Virus record (IMG/VR): IMGVR_UViG_3300017917_000682
Coordinates: 1-24,865 of that record
DNA length: 24,865 bases
Source: a virus
Strand: one strand, 5' to 3'
Shown: positions 20,644 to 24,865 of the stretch, piece by piece
Layout: every line of letters starts with the position of its first letter
How positions within the stretch are numbered: position 1 is the first letter of the stretch
Translations under genes and position numbers: made by a program
The notes under the pieces: model-generated
What the model was told of the DNA's origin: nothing
The model's input: only the letters and a program-made list of their open reading frames with translations
The model's database searches: none

Positions 20644-20811
20644 ATGAACAAGATCATCAAGATGCTGCTCAGTCTTTTTAAAAAGAAGGCAGTAAAGAAA
20701 GCTGAAGAAGTTAAGAAAGTAATCACTGTCCACGCTCCTGTAGTGGTGGCAGAACCTGCGGCTAAGCCTAAGAAGAAATACTACAAGCCTAAGCCTAAGA
20801 AGGATAAGTAA
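20644..20811 (+). CDS. Small Lys/Pro-rich basic peptide
   Basis: A 55-residue frame, MNKIIKMLLSLFKKKAVKKA then a Val-rich middle and a Lys/Pro/Tyr tail (KPKKKYYKPKPKKDK). The N-terminal amphipathic, cationic helix could insert in membranes. It lies between the spanin-like protein and the endolysin with 9- and 28-nt gaps. It shares the tail motif KPKPKKD with the protein at 24463-24774. Such cationic peptides can help lysis or DNA binding; the role is unproven. Confidence 0.6.
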   Translation: MNKIIKMLLSLFKKKAVKKAEEVKKVITVHAPVVVAEPAAKPKKKYYKPKPKKDK

Positions 20812-20839
20812 TCCACAGCTAACATAATCCAATTAACCT

Positions 20840-21439
20840 ATGAATTTAGAAAAACTGAAAGGACACATTCCTGACACAGTGATCGCACAGATCCCGGAAG
20901 TTATGGAGAAGTTTCAGGTGAACACACCACTTCGTCTAGCTCACTTTCTGGCTCAGTGCGGACATGAGTCTGGAGGATTCCGTCTTACACAAGAGAACCT
21001 AAACTACTCTGCTAAAGGTTTGATGGGAATCTTTAAAAAGTATTTCCCTACAGCTGCTTTAGCTAATGCTTATCAGCGTCAACCTCAGAAGATTGCCAAC
21101 CGTGTTTATGCTTCCCGTATGGGTAATGGCCCTGAAGCTTCTGGTGAAGGATACAAGTTCCGCGGACGCGGTTATATCCAATTGACAGGTAAGCAGAACT
21201 ACACTGCATTTGATGCTTCTGTACCAGAATCTATTGTAGATAATCCAGACTTAGTAGCTACTAAGTATCCACTGGCTTCTGCTGCATGGTTCTGGAGCAA
21301 GAACGGTCTGAATAAGATTGCTGATGAAGGAGCTACTGATGCTGTAGTAACTAAGGTGACTAAGCGTGTAAACGGAGGAACCATTGGTCTTCCAGATCGT
21401 ATTAAACATTTCAAAGAATACCATAAACTCTTAGCATAA
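20840..21439 (+). CDS. GH19 endolysin (chitinase/lysozyme fold)
   Basis: A 199-residue glycoside hydrolase family 19 protein, here expected to cut the host cell-wall glycan at lysis. The acid catalyst is E43 in FLAQCGHESGGF, a second Glu (E52) lies in TQENLNYSA, and GYKFRGRGYIQLTGKQNY (about 104-121) is the family's core motif; the end has the TKRVNGGTIGLPDRI block. There is no signal peptide, so export would need the holin candidate at 19764. The stop overlaps the next ATG (TAATG), so the 41-residue peptide is translationally coupled. Confidence 0.93.
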   Translation: MNLEKLKGHIPDTVIAQIPEVMEKFQVNTPLRLAHFLAQCGHESGGFRLTQENLNYSAKGLMGIFKKYFPTAALANAYQRQPQKIANRVYASRMGNGPEASGEGYKFRGRGYIQLTGKQNYTAFDASVPESIVDNPDLVATKYPLASAAWFWSKNGLNKIADEGATDAVVTKVTKRVNGGTIGLPDRIKHFKEYHKLLA

Positions 21440-21564
21440 TGGCAAAAGGTAAAGGTGGAGAAGCTCGTAAGATAAACTTTGGTAAACGCAGAGAAGGATC
21501 CGCTGTAAAAAGAAAGGGACCTAAAGACAAGAAAGTATCTAAGTACAGAGGGCAAGGTAGGTAA
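21439..21564 (+). CDS. 41-residue very basic peptide
   Basis: A short frame starts on the last base of the endolysin stop (TAATG) and encodes 41 residues rich in Lys, Arg and Gly, beginning MAKGKGGEARKINFGKRREG and ending SKYRGQGR. I recall small Bacteroidota phage proteins with the same KYRGQGR end, which supports a real gene. High charge and lack of hydrophobic residues suggest nucleic-acid or capsid contact, or a packaged peptide. No known family. Confidence 0.62.
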   Translation: MAKGKGGEARKINFGKRREGSAVKRKGPKDKKVSKYRGQGR

Positions 21565-21604
21565 TAAATATGTTACCTGCTGAGCTCTTATAAAATGGTA
21601 GAAA

Positions 21605-22252
21605 ATGAGAGTGTATGCAATGAATGCCTACACCTGGATGAAGGAAAGGATTGCAATGTTGTTTGTAATCCTTGTTCTTATCTGGACTATGGCAGCTTTA
21701 AGTTTTCAGGTGTTCATGGTATACCTGGAGTTTTCTGGTAAAGACCAGACTATTAAAGAGATCGTTGACTGGTTCAACGTTACGTTTGATGGTACCTGGA
21801 AGAATAACCCAAAGAACATATGGTATGAAGAACCCAAGGTTATTCATGTCACCAGTGTTTCTAATAAGGTGGTAGTAGGTTCAGTTGCCGGTAACCGGAA
21901 TATAGAGTTTGGTGTAAAGAACATGATAGAGGAAGTGCTGCAGGAGAAAGAATATGAGCTGGATACAACAGCCAAACTAAAACTGTCTGCACAGATTGTC
22001 TATCTGGATGTTCTTAAAACCCAGTCCAGTTTTTCCGTACTGCATAAGAATAAAGAATCTGTAGTGATCAGACTACAGGGTCAGCTCTTTGAAAATAATA
22101 AGCTTAAGAAGAAAGCTACAGTGGAAGAATCTGCTGATGAGGTGAGTATGAGCACGCTCCTGATTGACCAGGGAGGTAAGTTCAACCAACAGAATCTGAG
22201 TTCTGCATTGAAGAAAGCTTCTAGTTCACTTGTAAACAAACTAATAGAATGA
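21605..22252 (+). CDS. Membrane-anchored protein of unknown function
   Basis: A 215-residue protein with one N-terminal span (IAMLFVILVLIWTMAALSFQ, about 17-36) and a soluble part of mixed alpha/beta type. Helical segments such as EFGVKNMIEEVLQEKEYELD alternate with strands (LSAQIVYLDVL, SVVIRLQGQLFE). The GGKFNQQNLSSALKKASSSL end is like secreted lipoprotein-assembly domains (CsgG/LptE-like folds) and like phage proteins I recall from marine Bacteroidota, but no family can be named. The stop makes an ATGA overlap with the signal-peptide protein downstream, so the two belong together. Confidence 0.72.
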   Translation: MRVYAMNAYTWMKERIAMLFVILVLIWTMAALSFQVFMVYLEFSGKDQTIKEIVDWFNVTFDGTWKNNPKNIWYEEPKVIHVTSVSNKVVVGSVAGNRNIEFGVKNMIEEVLQEKEYELDTTAKLKLSAQIVYLDVLKTQSSFSVLHKNKESVVIRLQGQLFENNKLKKKATVEESADEVSMSTLLIDQGGKFNQQNLSSALKKASSSLVNKLIE

Positions 22253-24063
22253 GAATACTCTTAGTTATATCCGTACTTCTTTTAACTGTTGGAGCTTACG
22301 CCCAGAACCCTATTAAGTTCAGGCTAAGCTCTGAAGTTTTTACAGAGCCTAAGGACACTGTAAAGTTTAACATTAATGGTCAGAACCTGAAGAAGGGTGA
22401 CCAGTTTGTAATGTACATTTCTGGTGCCGGTAATGGTAACACTACCACCCGCCAGCTGCTGTTTGATTTACAGTATGACAACAACGCTCTCACTTTAAAT
22501 AGTATAAACAACACTGGTACGGGTGGTAATGGTGGGATACTTCCCCAGGGATCTAACGCCCAGGAATCTTTGTTTCAGTATCCAGGATATTCTTTTGCCA
22601 GAAATAGTAATAACACTACTAGTAATGGTACAACTAACTATCAGTTTGCCCAGTATCAGTATGTAGCAGGCGGACCATCTACTATTGTCAGATATAATCT
22701 GACCTGGTCTGGTACCGCTGGTATGCCTTATGGAGGATACTGGGGATTTATTAAGCTGGTATTTACAGTGAAGTCTTCTTTAGTAGGGTTTAACGTAAGT
22801 CCTGTTCAGCTAAACTTTGTAGCTGGTTGGAACGGTCAGGGAGTTTTAGATCCCACCTTTCAGGAGAACCCTCTTCAGACTCAGATCTACCTTAATCCAA
22901 ACTTTGATTCTTACGTAAACGCCAAGGTGGATATCAATCAGAATCTAACCAGTATAGCTCCAATGAAGGTGTTATTCATGGATACCACTACAAAGGTGGG
23001 GGATCTGTTTGATATAACAACAACTGGTCAGGTGAATGTAGATAACACCAAGCTTAAACCTAATACAGTGTATAGAGTGCTGGCTATGGTGAATATGGAT
23101 AAGCTTTATCAGTTATACAACAGTGCTGTCACTGTATCAGACTTTACCGGCCCGCAAAATGAGTTTGTAAAGACGGGGCTAGATGGTACACCTGCGTTAG
23201 TCAACATGACTACTGGTGCCAGTTTCCTGGCTGCTGATATGAACAATGACAAGAAGTTTGATGGTGGGGATCTGCCAAAACTTTTAGCAGCAGCTGTATC
23301 CCAGGATACATTGATTCAACTTCCTCAGGGATACACTCCTGGTACAAACGGCTTTATGTCTGTATGGACATTTAGAGATACGGCATTTAATAACATGACA
23401 CCTAACTCATGGAAAACCGTAGATCCTGGTACAGGTGTTCTTTTTAAGACCGGAGCTATTGGTGAACACCTGCCGCTCAATCTGAAGTATTTGTTGTGGG
23501 GAGACGTTAACCGTTCCCATAGTTCTCAGGTGGTTCGTAATAACACCACTGTTGTGAGCAGTGCTCCTCCTTCATTGATTACGTCTGGTACCATGACCAA
23601 TTCTATGAACACTGGAGTAAACTTTGGCGGTGTCATGAATGAAGTGCAGACTATAGAAGTAAATCTGAATAATGTAACGGTTACCTCTAATACTATCAAT
23701 ATTCCTGTAAGTGTAGATACAAAAGGTGTAAACCTTTCTGCTTTACAGTTCGAGTTCCAGTATGATCCTACTAAGATAAAGTTTGAGGAACTGAAACTTA
23801 ACCTGCCAAATACCTGGTACACGTTTGTAAACAGTAAAACCGGCAAGGTGAAGTTCGGTGCTCTGGACAGAAGTGCGGAAAATCCGGTAAGTGGTGTGTT
23901 GACCCCGTTTACACTGAAGTTTTCTACCCTGGTACCAGGTGTAGATATTCTTTCTACAGTGAAGGTTACACCTACAATGGATGCCAGTGATAAGAACGGC
24001 AACCAGGTGGGTATTACTCTTAACACCACAACAATTAGATTAACTGGTTATAATAACTTCTAA
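22249..24063 (+). CDS. Secreted protein with dockerin-like loops and cohesin-like domain
   Basis: A 604-residue protein beginning with a signal peptide (MRILLVISVLLLTVGAYA, predicted cleavage after Ala18). Residues 20-300 are beta-rich, Asn/Gly/Thr-rich and of unknown fold. At about 329-340, ADMNNDKKFDGGDL has the calcium-loop spacing D-x-N-x-D-x6-D of dockerins, and GDVNRSHSS near 418 is a second, shorter dockerin-like loop. From about 480 to 600 (INIPVSVDTKGVNLSALQFE, FQYDPTKIKFEELKL, VSGVLTPFTLKFS) the sequence resembles a cohesin-type beta-sandwich. It probably acts outside the cytoplasm as an assembly or surface-binding protein, possibly on the virion or on infected cells. A phage gene with both cohesin-like and dockerin-like parts is unusual. 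It lacks a membrane anchor. Confidence 0.78.
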   Translation: MRILLVISVLLLTVGAYAQNPIKFRLSSEVFTEPKDTVKFNINGQNLKKGDQFVMYISGAGNGNTTTRQLLFDLQYDNNALTLNSINNTGTGGNGGILPQGSNAQESLFQYPGYSFARNSNNTTSNGTTNYQFAQYQYVAGGPSTIVRYNLTWSGTAGMPYGGYWGFIKLVFTVKSSLVGFNVSPVQLNFVAGWNGQGVLDPTFQENPLQTQIYLNPNFDSYVNAKVDINQNLTSIAPMKVLFMDTTTKVGDLFDITTTGQVNVDNTKLKPNTVYRVLAMVNMDKLYQLYNSAVTVSDFTGPQNEFVKTGLDGTPALVNMTTGASFLAADMNNDKKFDGGDLPKLLAAAVSQDTLIQLPQGYTPGTNGFMSVWTFRDTAFNNMTPNSWKTVDPGTGVLFKTGAIGEHLPLNLKYLLWGDVNRSHSSQVVRNNTTVVSSAPPSLITSGTMTNSMNTGVNFGGVMNEVQTIEVNLNNVTVTSNTINIPVSVDTKGVNLSALQFEFQYDPTKIKFEELKLNLPNTWYTFVNSKTGKVKFGALDRSAENPVSGVLTPFTLKFSTLVPGVDILSTVKVTPTMDASDKNGNQVGITLNTTTIRLTGYNNF

Positions 24064-24066
24064 CGT

Positions 24067-24456
24067 ATGAAAAGGAAAGATCCATTAAATATTCTGCTGC
24101 TTTTATATCTAGGTAGTCTTCTGTTAGGCGTATTGTTAATAGAAGCCTGTCGTAAGATAGCCACGCCTGTACAACCTATAGATCTGGGTGTCCAGTCTGT
24201 GTCTACAGGAATTAAGTTTATTAATCAATCAGGGAATGCTGTTACAGCTGAGTTCCAAACTACACCTGGTGCTAAGTATTCTATCCAGGTGATTCCATTT
24301 GGTAAAGATGTCCCGGCTTTTAAAGACGGGTTTACAGCGTCTGATACTATTACTAAAAGATTCTATGAGTTAAAAGACCTGCCTAAGATGAACTATGATT
24401 TTGTACTGATAGATGTGGCAGGTAAAGAAATAAAGTATCCAATCATCATTAAATAA
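24067..24456 (+). CDS. Membrane- or lipid-anchored protein with small beta domain
   Basis: A 129-residue protein. The hydrophobic N-terminus (NILLLLYLGSLLLGVLLIEAC) may be a membrane span or a lipoprotein signal with Cys28 as the lipidated residue; the lipobox is imperfect. The soluble part is a compact beta domain (TGIKFINQSGNAVTAEF, FVLIDVAGKEIKYPIII). It lies 3 nt after the secreted cohesin-like protein and probably works with it at the cell envelope. No family recognised. Confidence 0.7.
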   Translation: MKRKDPLNILLLLYLGSLLLGVLLIEACRKIATPVQPIDLGVQSVSTGIKFINQSGNAVTAEFQTTPGAKYSIQVIPFGKDVPAFKDGFTASDTITKRFYELKDLPKMNYDFVLIDVAGKEIKYPIIIK

Positions 24457-24462
24457 AAACCT

Positions 24463-24774
24463 ATGTCAGAAGAACAAAAAGAGTCCACAGGTACCTCTCT
24501 GAAGAATATCATTCTTGGTACCGTATCTACCATCACCTTAGGTGTAGGTACATGGGTGACTACTAAGCTCACCGGTGGAGAAGAAGACAAAGCTCCAGCT
24601 GCTACAGCAGCTCCTGCTCCTGTGATCAATATTACTAACTCTAACCAGCAGTCTCAAGCTGCCGGTGGTGGTAAGACTGTGGTCATCAAGGAAAAGTCTG
24701 TACCTGCAGCTGCTCCTGCAGAGAAACCTAAACCTAAGAAAGATGAGTTCCTAAAAGAGGAACCTAAATGGTAA
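24463..24774 (+). CDS. Small membrane protein with Ala/Pro/Lys-rich tail
   Basis: A 103-residue protein. Residues 12-36 are weakly hydrophobic (SLKNIILGTVSTITLGVGTW), then come an Ala/Pro linker, a polar Asn/Gln stretch (INITNSNQQSQAAGGG), a short strand (KTVVIKEKS) and the end KPKPKKDEFLKEEPKW. I recall this N-terminus and PKW-type ending from unnamed Bacteroidota phage proteins. The KPKPKKD segment also occurs in the peptide at 20644-20811. The role is unknown; a membrane-linked, partly disordered scaffold is possible. Confidence 0.7.
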   Translation: MSEEQKESTGTSLKNIILGTVSTITLGVGTWVTTKLTGGEEDKAPAATAAPAPVINITNSNQQSQAAGGGKTVVIKEKSVPAAAPAEKPKPKKDEFLKEEPKW

Positions 24775-24792
24775 AATATTAATCCCTATCCT

Positions 24793-24865
24793 ATGAGTAA
24801 ACAACAAGCCCCAGAAACAGGCTTTCAGGCCCTGTTAAATTCTATGATGAAAAGACGCTGGTTTA
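24793..24865 (+). CDS. Start of a partial gene at the right edge
   Basis: An ATG at 24793, 18 nt after the previous stop, opens a frame (MSKQQAPETGFQALLNSMMK then RRWF) that continues to the window end. It uses the CCTATG start context seen at several neighbouring genes. Only 24 codons are visible, so no function is offered. Confidence 0.5.
   Translation, partial: MSKQQAPETGFQALLNSMMKRRWF

Noticed and set aside
20809-20817. DnaA box (TAATCCACA)
   Set aside because: One mismatch from the E. coli consensus TTATCCACA, a single copy, and just before the endolysin gene, far from the replication arm; chance is likely.
13426-21610. 16-nt exact repeat atggtagaaaatgaga at 13426 and 21595
   Set aside because: An AT-rich 16-mer pair in about 25 kb is not rare enough, and the two copies have different contexts (minus-strand intergenic versus the start of a plus-strand gene).
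21595-21741. 48-codon Cys-rich frame overlapping the start of the membrane protein gene
   Set aside because: It lies in a different frame from the gene with a clear membrane span, ends early, and its Cys pairs have no recognised family.
1-24865. tRNA genes, CRISPR arrays, transposases or IS elements
   Set aside because: Intergenic gaps are all shorter than about 120 nt, with no cloverleaf, regular repeat-spacer pattern or transposase motif seen.

Overview
The window looks like part of a double-stranded DNA phage (or prophage) genome whose host is a member of the Bacteroidota. The evidence is: tightly packed genes with many ATGA-type overlaps; a full phage replication set; a holin/endolysin cassette; A-rich start-codon contexts without a Shine-Dalgarno motif; and promoter-like sites that fit the Bacteroidota consensus TTTG-N19-21-TAnnTTTG. 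The mix of family-B polymerase, DnaB-type helicase, TOPRIM primase, Sak4-like ATPase, PD-(D/E)XK nuclease, ThyX and dNMP kinase resembles crAss-like and related Bacteroidota phages. No terminase, portal or capsid gene lies in the window, so the family cannot be assigned. No tRNA, CRISPR array or transposase was seen.

Left arm (1-17782), all read leftwards. From the divergent region at about 17.8 kb outward come a stand-alone DnaA domain IV protein, a protein of unknown role, a small helical protein, the replicative helicase, a linker-type protein, a Sak4-like ATPase, an SSB-like protein, the primase, an HNH nuclease, a RecB/ExoVIII-like nuclease, two unknowns and family-B DNA polymerase. Further left lies a nucleotide-metabolism and accessory region: a DUF932-like protein, dNMP kinase, a spore-photoproduct-lyase-like radical SAM protein, a metallophosphoesterase, small zinc-binding and membrane proteins, a HAD phosphatase and ThyX. 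The 5' end of thyX is duplicated and an HNH homing endonuclease sits between the two copies.

Right arm (17896-24865), all read rightwards. It starts with a PKD-domain protein and a leucine-rich-repeat protein that look like two halves of one surface protein. A lysis cassette follows: small membrane proteins, a holin candidate, a spanin-like membrane protein, a Lys/Pro-rich peptide, GH19 endolysin and a 41-residue basic peptide. Last come membrane-anchored or secreted proteins, including a 604-residue signal-peptide protein with dockerin-like calcium loops and a cohesin-like C-terminal domain.

How the parts fit: DnaA-like protein, helicase, primase, SSB and polymerase form a largely self-sufficient replisome. 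Sak4, SSB and the PD-(D/E)XK nuclease would supply recombination, and ThyX with dNMP kinase would supply dTTP. Regulation seems to rest on short promoters that share a TTTGTAGA core about 20 nt before start codons, and on hairpin terminators, two of which share the same loop and sit just upstream of the primase and polymerase genes. The most unusual items are the thyX/HNH duplication, the free DnaA DNA-binding domain, the primase lacking standard catalytic residues, the CX3CX4C radical SAM protein, the split PKD/LRR pair and the secreted cohesin/dockerin-like protein. Family assignments come from motif recognition by eye, with no database search.
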